Assembly: GCA_033064195.1 (NCBI GenBank) | Contig: JARBJD010000433.1 | Location: 1 to 52,366 of the forward strand | Direction of reading: 5' to 3' | From: Blattamonas nauphoetae | Lineage: Eukaryota > Preaxostyla > Oxymonadida | Length of the DNA stretch: 52,366 nucleotides | Part shown: piece by piece, positions 38,405-50,200 of the stretch | How positions within the stretch are numbered: position 1 is the stretch's first letter | Layout: each line of letters starts with the position of its first letter | Position numbers and translations under genes: made by a program | Notes under the pieces: generated by a model | The model's input: only the letters and a program-made list of their open reading frames with translations | Told to the model about the DNA's origin: nothing | Database searches by the model: none

Positions 38405-40789
38405 TCAACGACACAACGAAGAACTGCTCGAGACGACATGGTTTTGTGACGAAATGTGGTGAGGAAGAATTGAAGGAAGTGGATGGATGTGTCTGCAGCT
38501 GACGCTGTGTTGACAAGGCCCAGCTGAGAGACGAGTTGACGTGACTGCTGGTTGTGTCGACGAGGCATAAACGGCGTCTCGTGGAATCACTGTGGGTGTG
38601 TCAGACCACGACGTGCGGAAGAGAGGAAGCTGGTCGTCGATCACAACTTCGGTGGGAATGCTGAAGACGGTCTGGTCCTCTCCAAGATGCTTCCTCAGCA
38701 TGATGCACAGCGGGTCGTCGTCTTCCGAATTGAACAATTCCCAGTTCTGTCGGTCTTTCTCCAGCACATGACACTCCCAAGCACTGTCTGCGAGAGGAGC
38801 ACTGACGAAAAGACGAGTGAAAGGAACTTGGGCAGCTTCCACGTCTTCCGACGAGGGATCGGGAGGCGACTCCAACGTCATTCTCAGAGAGTCGTTGTTC
38901 TGGAGGAAGAAGCTGGAGACTGTCGGCGGTCCAAAGTGATTCGGAGGATCAGAATGAGCGCAACCTGCGAAGAACGGGAGTGGCGATGATGTTTCGTCTG
39001 AAATCGAACCTTCTCCGCCTGCGCGGTCCACTCAGTCACAGACTTCTGCGTGTAGAAGTCCAGATGGGCATGTGAGGAGGATATTGTGTCGTGTGGGAGG
39101 GGGGACATGCCTTTTTTCTGAGGAGAGTGCATCCGAGGTGGAGAGCGGAGTGAACTTGAGGGGAGTCGGGCAGGGTGTGTGGTGAGTGGCTTTGAGATTG
39201 GAGGCAGAGTTGAATGAGGACGAAGAGTGATTCGTGGAGGGAACTGTGTGCAGGGTCAAGAAGGGTCTCTGCACAATAACAACAGAGATCTGTCAAAACA
39301 AGGAGGGAGTACGACACAGCTTCTTCGTCCGCTTTGCTGCTTCCGAACGAGATCTGACGTTGTGTGGAGATTACAATCGATTGAGTTGTTGCGATGAGGC
39401 TGGAGATGCAGTCGAAGAAGATTGTGTGATGACGCGTGGAGAGGAAGTTGAGCAGACATCCGACGGTGTGGACGCTGTCGAGGCAGACAATGTGCCGATC
39501 CGAGTCGAGAATCTCGGGATCGTTCGATCCATCAGACGATCGATTGTCTCCGCCGACCATGGTCATGATGCACAGACTCTGGAAATAGTTGAAGATGGCT
39601 TGGATGGTGCTGTGCGAACGGGTCTGAAGGTCTTGCGTCGAGCTCCTGGGCGTTGCTGGTTTCGTGGTGGATGACATTGGTGAGTGTCCACATCAGTCGA
39701 GAGAAGCAACTGAAGTCAGGCTCTTCGCCGTTCTTCAGAAGTGTCATCAGGAGCAAGAAAATGGCTGAGGACAAGTCGCGGAAATTGTGCGGATGGGCTT
39801 CCTGCAGAGAGTGAGAGAGGAAAGGGGATACAAAAGTGTAGTGTGCCTTGAATTCTTTCACCGCTTCTGGCTGTTCCTCTGCCTTCGACGGATTGTTGGC
39901 GCAGCTGTCCCAATCCAAGAAGAACTCCGGAATGGGAATGTGGAAGCGCTTGTTGTCTTCGTGCTCGACCTGTCGCTGGAGGGGAACGGGAACGTCGGTG
40001 TACACGGCATCGGGGAAGGAAGGGTTGGCCAGGTCGCCAAAGTTGTTTCGGAACGGATAGAGCGAGGTGAGGATGGTCAGCGCGTCTCGTCGGATGGCCG
40101 CGTTGGGATGGGGCTGGGGAATGAGGGAGGGGCTTGCAGACCTCTGAGAGGACAAACTTGAGGAAAGGAAAGATCAGCGATGACAGTGCCCGTGTTCCGG
40201 GAACATCATTCGGGAAGGGGTTCATACGAGGGATCTCAGCGATTAAAGACAAATGCAAAGAACAGCTGTGAACGCGCCGAGGTATGTAGACGAAAATGTG
40301 GTCACTGACAATGATGAGAAATGTATGAAGTAGCATTTGATAGCTTCGGCGCGTCCACCTTCGGAAACCCTGGAATAAGCAAGTATAGATCTAAAAAACC
40401 ATACGGGCTTGTCGGTAACACAGCATTCAGCCAGCCAAGCTCCAGCAATGTCAAGGATTCGGTTGGGATCAACCGACGGCTTGACTTTTGTGATTTGCTG
40501 CCATTTCTCTTTGAATCCAGTGTATATTCTGTGTTGTTGATCAGAGTCACAATTTCTGTAAGGGCACAGATTGCTAGATAATGCACATCGGGCTTAGATA
40601 TTTGGTTCAGGTTGCCGAGAACTCGTAAGACTCGTGAGAACAGGAACAAGGCATGGAAGAGTGATAGCCCTGGGAAGGTATCATCAGTACGTCTAGAAAG
40701 GGAATATTAAGCAAAATTGCGACAAACTCTGTTGGAATATTGAGGAGAACTGTGTCGCTTCCGTATGGATTCCCGTGCATTTTATTCAC
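38405..40789 (-). pseudogene. Cargo of MULE-2: broken helical, HEAT/ARM-like gene of unknown function
   Basis: On the minus strand several overlapping open stretches follow in order in different frames: about 40789-40607, 40649-40302, 40336-40160, 40155-39630, 39677-39040 and 39031-38405. Together they read like one Leu-rich helical protein (ALTEIVTLINN, DALTILTSLYPF, AIFLLLMTLLKNGEEPDFS, LLVLTDLCCYCAETLL), with at least four frame changes between pieces. Some changes could be short introns, but I see no convincing splice sites, so I read it as a captured and decayed cellular gene. It has no transposase motif and no clear similarity to gene B that I can see by eye. The family is unrecognised. 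Confidence 0.55.
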
Positions 40790-41442
40790 AATGTATCAAG
40801 TGAGCCGAGTCTAAAACAAAGGAAAACAGTTGCAAAATGCATAGAAAAGGTGTTGGCAGACCATTGATGTATTCCATTCCAAATCAAGCTTCCCAATCGA
40901 CTGAATATTGTGCGGTTCGGTTTTGTCGAGCTGTGCTGTTGGTTGAAACTAATTGGAGTCAGCTATAGATGCCGCAGAAGGGGAGAGAACTCGGATTCAA
41001 CCTGTGGTCCCTTTAGAGCTCTATTTTCGTCTGTAGAAGATTGGAATTCACGCATGAAGATCGTCAAGAGATAAACTGGAGTGAAAGAGAAAATCAACAA
41101 ACATGGAGTGAGCAGGGAAACGGTGACCCGTGTGCGAGCTTCTAATTCATTTGAACTGCAATCACGACCGTGATCGTGAGACAAAACAAACTGAGGAAAG
41201 CGAATGATATATAAATTGAGAAAGAGAGAAAAATCAAACGATGAGTGAGATCATCACTGTTTACATGACGAAGAAGCTCTTCAAAAGCTCATTGAACGAT
41301 TTTTCTCTCCTCCGTGGGTGAGATCAACTCAAGAGTCAAATCCCACTTATACTCCCTAAAAAGAGAAAGTATCGACACAAACTTCACATTTTACATCGAA
41401 TTCATTGATTAAAAAAGTGGTTTAGTTGAAATGAACGAGAAA
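40790..41442. other. MULE-2 interior without a recognised gene
   Basis: A/T-richer DNA between the cargo and the right inverted repeat. It may hold the cargo's promoter; a 73-codon minus-strand frame at 40963-41184 shows nothing recognisable. Confidence 0.4.
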
Positions 41443-41535
41443 ATGACAGATCTGCGTGTAGACTTTCAGATCTGCGCCTAGACCGATCTGCAGATCTGCG
41501 TCTAGACTTTTCTAGATCTGAGTCTAGACCTACCC
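41443..41535 (-). repeat. MULE-2 right terminal inverted repeat
   Basis: Partner of 38158-38250. It supplies the TAG that now ends the frame of the A' ectodomain piece. Confidence 0.9.
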
Positions 41536-41544
41536 ATCGCATCT
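41536..41544. repeat. MULE-2 right target site duplication
   Basis: ATCGCATCT, identical to 38149-38157. Confidence 0.93.
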
Positions 41545-44500
41545 CATCGCTTCGCACAGGAACTGCGCTGTCGTGTGGGGCTCTTCCTCCAGTTTCTCAT
41601 CTTCTTTCTTACCAAGCGCAACAGTCCCAGTAAAGCTTGCTCCCTCCAGTTTTGACTCGCTCAGAGTGTTCGGCTGGAAGTTGTTGGAGAATCTGTCGGC
41701 CATCATGTTCATCGACTCTTCGACATCCACTTTCACCTCGACGTGGTCCAGCTCTTGCTGAGTCAGCAGATTCTGCTTCTCTTCCGACTGTTTTGCTTTT
41801 CGACGACAACACAGCACGCACACGATGATTGTGAAGAGAGCAAGTGCAGCGATGACAGAGATCACGATGGGAAGCAGAACCTTCATCGCTTGAGTCGTTT
41901 GAGCTTTCTTCTCTGCTGCTCGGCTTTGCTTCACAGTGATCCATTCCGTTCCAGCCACACCATCGCCGAAGATGAGTCGCAGTCGCCATTCGTGTTCGAC
42001 GCTGAGAGTGTTGGAGAGAGACGATTCGTTCAGAATGAGTTCCAGCGATGTCTCGTTCCAGTTTTGGATGTTGGCAGTGGCGAGGGAGATTTCTGTCGAT
42101 TTGTCTGTTTCTGTTTTCGATTTCTCGTTCCACTCGAACACTTCCAGCGAGAGACCACACGGAATCAGCAGTTTCCCAGCAAGTTTCACTGTCTTCTGCG
42201 CTGTCTTCTTGTTAGTCTCAACCTTGCTCAGAGAGGGAAGAAGTGTTGGGATGAAGAGAGGAGCGTGGGCATCGACAATCAGCGACGAGAATTCGCATCC
42301 TTCCTCAACTTTGATCCACGCGGAAGGGAAATCCTTTGTCCCGTCTCCCCCACTCAGTGTTTCCATCGTCAGCTCACCAGACACGCAGTGGATGTTCCGA
42401 CGCACCGAAGGGAACGACGAGTTGACAACAGAGTTGTCGTGGAAGATGCTTCCTTCAACTGTCAGCGAACCTCCATCCACTTTCACAGCTCCCTGCTTGT
42501 GGTGTGTGAACTTGACACTCTCGAATGAAGATGTCGTGTTGATCAGAGACACAAACGAGTCTGGCCAGTCGCAGACATCGTTTGTTTCGTCTTTCTCTTC
42601 ATTTTCAGAGGGAGTGGTTGTGCTTCCGACGAACGAGCTCGATTTGAGAGAGAAGCGCGTTCCTTCCGAGGCCGTCACAAACTTCTCAATCGAACTGTTC
42701 GTCGTTGAGACTTCGAACAGCGAAACAGAATCAAATGACGAGAAGTCGAACACAGTTCTCGAGAACGAGAGACCAGACAGAGTCAGGTTGAGAACAACAG
42801 CTTGGCCGCCTGTCAGCTGGACGAGAGATGATCGGATCGTGGAGAGGGAGGAGACAGTGTTCGAGTCCAGTTTCACTTCTCCGTTCTCGTTCACAACAAT
42901 CCCTCCTTCTTCCAGTGTCGACCGCGACAGATCGAGACTGACGAACGAGAGAAGGAGAGTGTCTGGATCGTCGAACACGTTGTTCACAATCTGTCCCTTC
43001 CCAACCATCTTCACCACTCCCCGTTTCTTGTGCCCCTCAATCGTCAGAAAGTCTCCATCCATCTTCATCTGCGTCTTCACTTCTCCTTCTCCATTGATCT
43101 CCACTGTCCGAACTTTCGTCAATCCAACCGAAGTGTCCACAGATAAGCAAGGAAGTTCAGGGCTTCCACAGAGTGGATGGTCCTCGTTCTTCCCATCCTT
43201 CTGAACAACAATCCGATGCTCGACGCGAGGATAGAATTCGTAGAGGAGAGAGTGAGGGTCGATGTCGGAGATTGATGAAGCTGACGGCGTCGATGTGGAG
43301 AGAAGGACACTCGAACGGAGAGATGATGCATTCAATGTTCCTTCCCAGTTCTCTTTGTTCAGTGTGTTCGTGTCAGCTCCGAGAAGATGGATCCAATTGG
43401 TTGTGCTGTTCGACATGCACGAAACGAAGAGGCAGTATTGAACCAGAATCGATCCTGACGAATCTGCCTCCAAAACACATCCCAACCCATCCACTCGACT
43501 GATTGATGTGAAGTTGCTGTTTGTCATCGAGATGGACCCAGAAGAGGCGATCAGAGGTGTTGATTGGAGCACAACTGATTTCGAGTGTGTGAAGGAAAAG
43601 AGAAGGTCGCCTGTTGTGAGAGTGATCAGAGAGAAGGCGACTGGATTGGGTGAGGATCCTGCGATGGAGCAGGAAGTGAACGAGAGCGTGCCAGAGAGTG
43701 ACGAGAACAGCGACTGGTGAGTCGATTCGGATGGGACGATGATGGCGAGAGACGAGAAGGACAGACTGCACGGAGTTGTATCTTTCGGAAAATTGACGAA
43801 GCAGCCATCCAACGAGAAGGACAGTGTTGACGATTCATCGTTCCCTTCAATGCACAGATCGCACTGCGGTTCGAGTTGAGTCGTTGCAGTGATCTTCTCC
43901 ATCACTTTCATCGTATCAACAGATGCATCCTTCATTCGACGCAGTCCCAGTTCGAGCGAGTTGCAGAACAGGAAGAAGTGCCCACACTTCTCAAATCCCT
44001 TTCCATCGTCGTCGATCTCAACTGGTCCTTCCAGAGCCACCAGATAAGGAAGCAGAGAGATGTTGAGGCCTGTTGCTGTGTCCTCTCCCCAAAGCGATGA
44101 TCCCTTCTCGCGAGAGAAGCTGTTCTCCCATTTCGTTGATGTCATTGTCTTGTCCAGATTGTTCCCAAAAACAAACACGTCGATCTCGATTTCTGGGTCG
44201 GAGTTGGACGAAGGAGAGTCGAATACGAGGTCTGTCATCAGATAATCGAAGCTGTCGGCATGAACTGTGGTGGTGTTCGCAAGTTCGAGGAAGATCGCGT
44301 TCGCTTGGCCTGAACAGGTGCAGGACGTGAATGTGTTGTTGTTGAGAAGGATGGATGTGGATTCTGTGATGATCGCAGAAATCACACCTGCCTTCTCGTT
44401 CGACGATAAGACACACGTGAAGAATGTCTGGCTCACGCTGAGACTCGAACCTGCGAGAATCCGGATCAGAGTGGATGGGATGGGTGTGGAGCCTTTTTGG

Positions 44501-47258
44501 GTGAGTGAACAGTTCGACATTTCAAGCGAGCCTGATTGGCATTGCAGAAGGGAGGAATGCTGGAATGTGGAAGGGATTTCGACGAACAGCTGCTCAATTG
44601 ACATGTTCGCTCTGATCGTGAAGAGGCTGTTGGGTGTTTCCGATGTCGATGTTTCTTTGATCACAAGATGTTGCTCATTTCCAGCGAGTGTCGTGTCTTC
44701 GGTGAATGTTAGTTCGGCTGAATGGTCGATGGATGTTCTGAATGTCACTGTTGTGTCTGGTGTGTCTCCGATTCTCGAGTGAAGAGCAGCGAGTGAAGCA
44801 CATGGATACTCCGAGAAGCCACAAACCGACACATCACTCGAATCGTTCGAGATGAACACTTCTTCCCCGAGCGACGAGAAATAGAGGAAGAGCGGGACAG
44901 GAAGAGGATGCTCTGCTTCCTTGCCAGCAAAGTCTGCCAACGAGTCTGAGGTCTTTGTCCAAACAAACTGAAGACACGACGAGATCACTGATGTGGACAG
45001 GGATGGGTGTGAGATGAAGATTAGATTGGCTGTTGCTTTGGAGACGAGCAGGAAGTGAAAGGGTTGATGGAGTGGGTGAGTGTGAATGTGCTTCCTTCAG
45101 AGAGAGTCACATCAAGAACACCAGAACGTGTGGAAGCTGTGGAGTTGCAGAAGACGAAGGATGTGTTGGAGAGAGTGACTGACTGGGCGGGTTGGATGGT
45201 GGCTGACAGGACGGAGGGAGATGTGGATGAGGAGAACGATGTGAAGGAGCAGGATGTGATTGTGAGTGAGCCAGCTGTGTGGAGAGTGATCAGCGAGCGA
45301 GTGAAAAATGCAACATCTGTTTCGAAGGAGAGCGATGAGAGGACGAGTTTTCCATTTTGATTTCGAATTGTCCCTCCTCCAACACCGAGATTGGTTGTTG
45401 TCCAGTCTCACCCACAATCGAGAGTGATTGAGTTCGGAGTGATCCTTTCGTCCATCTTCGTCGCGTCTTGAATGTTGATCTGTTTCGAGGCGTGTTCAGC
45501 TGTTCCTCTTCCAATCCCCTTTCCAATCGTTTGACAAGCAACTCCAAAATGACCACAGTAGGCGATGTCCTTCCCTTTCTTCCCATCCACATCAACCTCA
45601 CTCCCAATCTCGACCAAATAAACAAGCAACGACGAGTCAACTGAGGTTGATGAATCGAATCCCCAAAACTTGTTCTCATCTGTCTCGGAGTTGATGAGTG
45701 GAAAGCGGGACGGAACAATCTGTGTGGTGAAGGAGGAGCCAGAGATGAAGACGAGTGTTCCAGTTGGTGCATTGTTGGATGACGGTTCGGTGAACGAGAT
45801 TCCGCTGAAATCAAAATCCCAACTGTCCTGCTGACTGGTGCTTGAAAGGATCAGCGAGATGAGAGGAGCTGATGACGATGTGCAGCATGCGATTGTTGTT
45901 GAGACGAAAGAAACAACGTTGAGATCGGTCAGCTCCATCCAAATCAATCCCTTCTCGTCAGTTGTGCTCAGCTTCGAAAAAGATGAACTCTCAACCTTCA
46001 GACTCCCTTTCACATGGAGAAGGGACGAACCAAGTGAAGTCGGAGTGTCGGTGCCGAATGAGCAAGACATGAGTTGGAGTGAGCCGGATGACACAGAAGC
46101 AAACGGAGAGGCTCGGTCGCCTGCTTCAAACATAAACGCGATGGTATCCAGGATGAGTTGCTGGTTCGTCGAGACAGACAGACCTCCCGTGCACTCGATC
46201 GTGACTTCCTGCTTCTCACTCTTCGATTTGATTGTCTGTTTGGTGAAGGCTGCTGCCATCCCAGTTTTGATTCGGTCTGCGCTGTTCAGAAGGACGGCAG
46301 ATTCCGTCGCTTTGAGCGAGGCAAAGCCAGTTTCCAGTGTCCGACAAGGAAGCTGCGAGAGCCCACAATTCGGACGATCTTCTCCATTCGAATCGACCTC
46401 CAACGCCACCTCTTTCGCGGAGTGCGGGAACCAGAAGAAGAGGAGACTCTCTGCGTCCTTTCCATCAACTTTCCCAACAAACCGTTTCTTCTCTTCTGTG
46501 AAGAGGCGGCTTGGAAGAGGCTCCATTGTTGTTTTGAGGAGGACGAAGGATGGCAACTGGGCTGTCGACGAGATGTCTGCTGATTCGACGAAGATGAGTG
46601 AACCAGCCGCGTTTGAAGAGACAGACGAGAAGAGCGAGGCAGTGTCGGATGAAAAGGACGAGCCGAGTCTGAGAACGATGGCTGTGCCGAGTGAAGGATG
46701 AGAGAACTTCACGTTCTGGAACACCGATCCTGTCAGACTGAGTGAGGCACCATCCGCGACATCAGTCAGCGAGAGGCATATCTCGTTGAGACTGGTCATA
46801 GTTGGCGTCCCGATGTCGCAAGCGGTCAGCGAGAGAGTTCCTGCGGAGACGCGGAAAAGACTCGAAATGAGACTGGAATGATCGAGCGAGAACATCAACG
46901 AGACGAAAGTGAGAGTGTGGCCGATCTTGTTCATCGTCACTGTTCCTGTCGAAGATTGAGCAACTATCTGTTTTCCGGAGGACGATGAAAATGTCGCTGT
47001 GGTGGTCACTTCGAGAGGAGACGACAAGTTGACCTGTCCAGCAACGTTGATGTGTGTTGAGAGTGAATGCGAAAGCGCAGACGAGAGGGCCGAGTTGAGA
47101 GTGGAGCAGCGGAGTCGGTCTGTCCCACATTCTGGATGCTCACTCTCTTCATTGTCTGTTGTCCGGCCAGCCACGACGGTTCCTGTGGGAGGGAGGAGAT
47201 GGAACAGCAGCGATGATTCGAAGAATGGGTGGTCAGAGGTGAGAGCTGTCGCATCCAA
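41545..47258 (-). pseudogene. A' middle piece: modules 4-8, end of module 3 and membrane segment
   Basis: Inverted paralogue of 1-5567. A long frame from 44988 down to the MULE-2 junction encodes 1152 residues, including module heads near 44830, 43990 and 43180 and the membrane segment LLPIVISVIAALALFTIIV near 41830-41890. A second frame, 47258 to about 45420, holds module heads near 47145 (module 3), 46380 and 45550. The frames change between about 45420 and 45000, with three changes relative to gene A. Identity to gene A is high throughout. The frame now stops at a TAG within MULE-2, so any product would have the membrane segment but no pseudokinase. Confidence 0.9.
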
Positions 47259-50200
47259 CGAAGTCCAGAAGATCCTGAGTTGGCGAGAACGATCCTGCCC
47301 AAAGTGAAGGAGTCACGACTGTGCCGAGAGAGGATGATGTCACATGAACACATCGAGCTTTCCCAGAAACTGTCTGTGTGACATTTTCGAACTTCACAGA
47401 AACGAACGAAATCGGCTGTTCAGCTGTGACAGCGAGCAGAGCGTGACCAGATACAGAAAAGGATTTGAACGACGAAGACTTGATGGAGAAAGAATGTTCA
47501 GTCGACGAGAATGAGACGAGAGGCACAGCAAAGATCGCTGGTCCAATCGAAGCGTCTGTTGTGTTGAAGTGGCAGTTCTGAAGGGTGACGGGGTTCTTTG
47601 TGGATTTGATGAGAGGATGACGATACGATTCGGAGTTTGAGCAGATCACGCCAACACCGTCCAACTTCAGCGAATGCGCATCGTCCTTCAGATCAAACAG
47701 CCCACACTTCGCGATTGGATGGATGTCCAGGTTCGTCACAGCGAGCAGTGCTGTGTTGTTGATTGTGAAGACAAACGACCCTTCCACAGCGTTTTCATCC
47801 ACCTCCAAAATCGACCTCAACACTTTCGCTTTATTTGCATTTGTAGTTGTTGTGCCTGACACTGTGATGTCCTGGTCCGTGATCACAATCGCCTTCTCTG
47901 TGTATGTCATGTTCCACACAAATCGGATCTGCTGCGGGAAGTGTCTGCCGTCCTCGTATTTCTGTTTCAGATGTGTCACTCCAAATTCCAGTGTCGCGCA
48001 GTGTGTGCCTGTCCACTTGCAGTCTTCGTTGTCTGTTCCACTCGGTCCCTTCAACGGCTCAATCACACCCCATTCACAGAAATCGAAGGAGATGGGAGGA
48101 AGTAATGGATGGTCTCTTTGTCCTCCTCGCTGTCTCGTCCCTCAATCACCACTCGATACATGCTGCTCAGCGACCCTCCTCCGAACACTGGAATCTGATC
48201 CACTGTCTTCCCCGCGAAAAGAGAGGATTCGATAAAGACATCGTTGCCTCTGGCGGCTGTGTTGTTCTCGAATCTCGCGTGGTTCAGTGCTGTCGTGTTG
48301 AATCTGATCGGCCTCGAATTCGTCGACGTTCCTTTCACATAAATCGCCCCGCCTTTCCCAACCAACACCCCATTCTCGTCCAACGCTGTGGCTCGACAAT
48401 CACGGAAGGAAGTGGGGGAGGGAGTGTAATATTGGAAGTCGATAAAGTTCGAGCCGCCCAACTCAACAAACAATGCCCCTCCGTTTTGGGCCGAACAGTT
48501 CCCAAATGCGAATCGTTGGAACTGGAGTGAGGTGTTCTTCGCATTCAGATAGCTTCCGTTGACGTCTGAATGGACATTCGAAATTGTTCGATAATCAACC
48601 TTCACTGTCCCACTGAGCGACTCAATGAATGAGTGGCCTCGGAGGGTGACTGGCGAGTTGAAGCCTGCACCGTTCATGTGGGTGGTTCCCGCTTTGTTGA
48701 TAATAAAAGGATGTGAGAGGATGGGAGGGAGAGTGATCGTTGTGCTTGTGATCCAGAGAAGTGAAGTTGATCCATCAACAACGAAAGGTGTTGTGACTGG
48801 ATCAGCCGGGAGTTTGATTCGTCCTTCGACCAATCTGAGAGTGGCATCTTCTCGAAGTGTGTAACAAGAAGTGGGCGAAGTTGAATTGTGTTGAATGATC
48901 AACAATCGTAGATATGTATTGCGATTCGCGAAGGTTGTTTCTTCCATGATGATTGGGTCGGCATTCTGGATTTTGATGTCGGCCAGCGTTCCAGGCGAGA
49001 TGAGATCGTTGACTGTCTGAGACACGCCTTTGAACTGTGACATGGGAAGGCCGAAATAGAAGCGAGTGTTGATTGGATGGTGGATCCCGTATTCGTGGTA
49101 CCCGAAGTTCGGAATCTGAAAGTTCTGAATCTGACAGTTCAACTGGCTGTCCACAACCAGACAATGTGGTTTGTCGCTCACAGAACTGATTGGACTGGCG
49201 ATCGACACGAACGAAAACGGAAAGCCCGACAGAACGATGTCGTTCCCGATTTGAGAGAGAGACGACGAGGCTTTGTTTTCGGTGAAGATGAGAGTCTTCA
49301 GAGTGAGTGTCGAGCTTCCCACTTTGGTGATGAAGAAAGCACCAGCTGGACCATTCGAAGAGCAGCGAGAAGCATCGCTCATCTCAATCGACACAGAAGC
49401 ACTTGTGTTTACATCCAGACAGCTTCCTCCATTTGTGCTGAGTGACGAAATGTGCATGAACCAGACTTGGTAGAGAGCGAGGGACGCTGATCCATTCACA
49501 GACACTGCAGCCGAAGTCGTCAGTGCGATTGTGTTGAATGTGCACACTCGGAGTGTCGCTGTTCCTTGTGAGAACGAGAAGAGGGAACGTGTTGCGCCAC
49601 GTTTTCGATCCTGACGTCTTTCACGAGACTGGCCGCTGTGGTTGCTGAGTGGCTGAGAAGGACAGACGAGGTGTCGAGTGGCTTGAGGGAGAGCGATGTG
49701 AGCGTCAGATTTCCATTGTTCCCAACACACACTCCGCCCATCGTGAGTGTTGTTGACTTCGTCGAGTTCACCATCCATCCCTGGCCGACGATCTGGATTG
49801 ATTTTGTGATTATTTCATCGCTGAGTGAGTATTCGCCAACAGTGACGTGGATTTGTGCGAAGATCGACACGACTTTCGAAATGGCTGTGGAGACGAGGGG
49901 GCAGGGATTGGACTTATTACAATTCTCTCCTGTCTTTCCAATTTCCACGAAGAGCTGCTTAACTTTAGTCTCAATCGGAGCTGGAAAGAATTTGTTTTGG
50001 TCGGCATAATCTGCGTTAAAGAAATCAGAGTAGTAATACCCGATCTTGTGGGAAGGAGTCGATGACGTGCAACCAATGACATTGGTCTCCGCGTAGATGG
50101 AACAATTCGACTCGAGGCAATGTCGTTTCTCTGTAGTGTGCATCCTCTTGAGTCGTGTTCAGCTTTTCCTTCGCCTTGTTGTTGTCGAAGTGTGTCTTCG

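Larger units (their letters stand above)
38158..41535. mobile_element. MULE-2: transposase-less Mutator-like element with gene-like cargo (Pack-MULE type), 3378 bp
   Basis: The ends are 93-bp inverted repeats (38158-38250 and 41443-41535) starting GGGTAGGTCTAGACTCAGATC and built from alternating GTCTAGAC and CAGATCTG motifs. Flanked by a perfect 9-bp direct repeat ATCGCATCT. Joining the flanks with one copy of the repeat restores the gene A sequence, so the insertion is proven by the empty site in its paralogue. No transposase is inside; it needs one supplied in trans. The terminal sequences differ from MULE-1. Confidence 0.93.
36699..47085 (-). repeat. Large inverted duplication, right arm (A' and 3' flank)
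   Basis: Mirror of 1-6925 with MULE-2 inserted. The match ends at the MITE boundary at 36698. Confidence 0.88.

Noticed and set aside
41936-43204. 422-codon open frame on the + strand
   Set aside because: It is the antisense of the A' ectodomain coding region; the skewed Ser/Thr codon use leaves the opposite strand open. Similar mirror frames occur against C, D and A.
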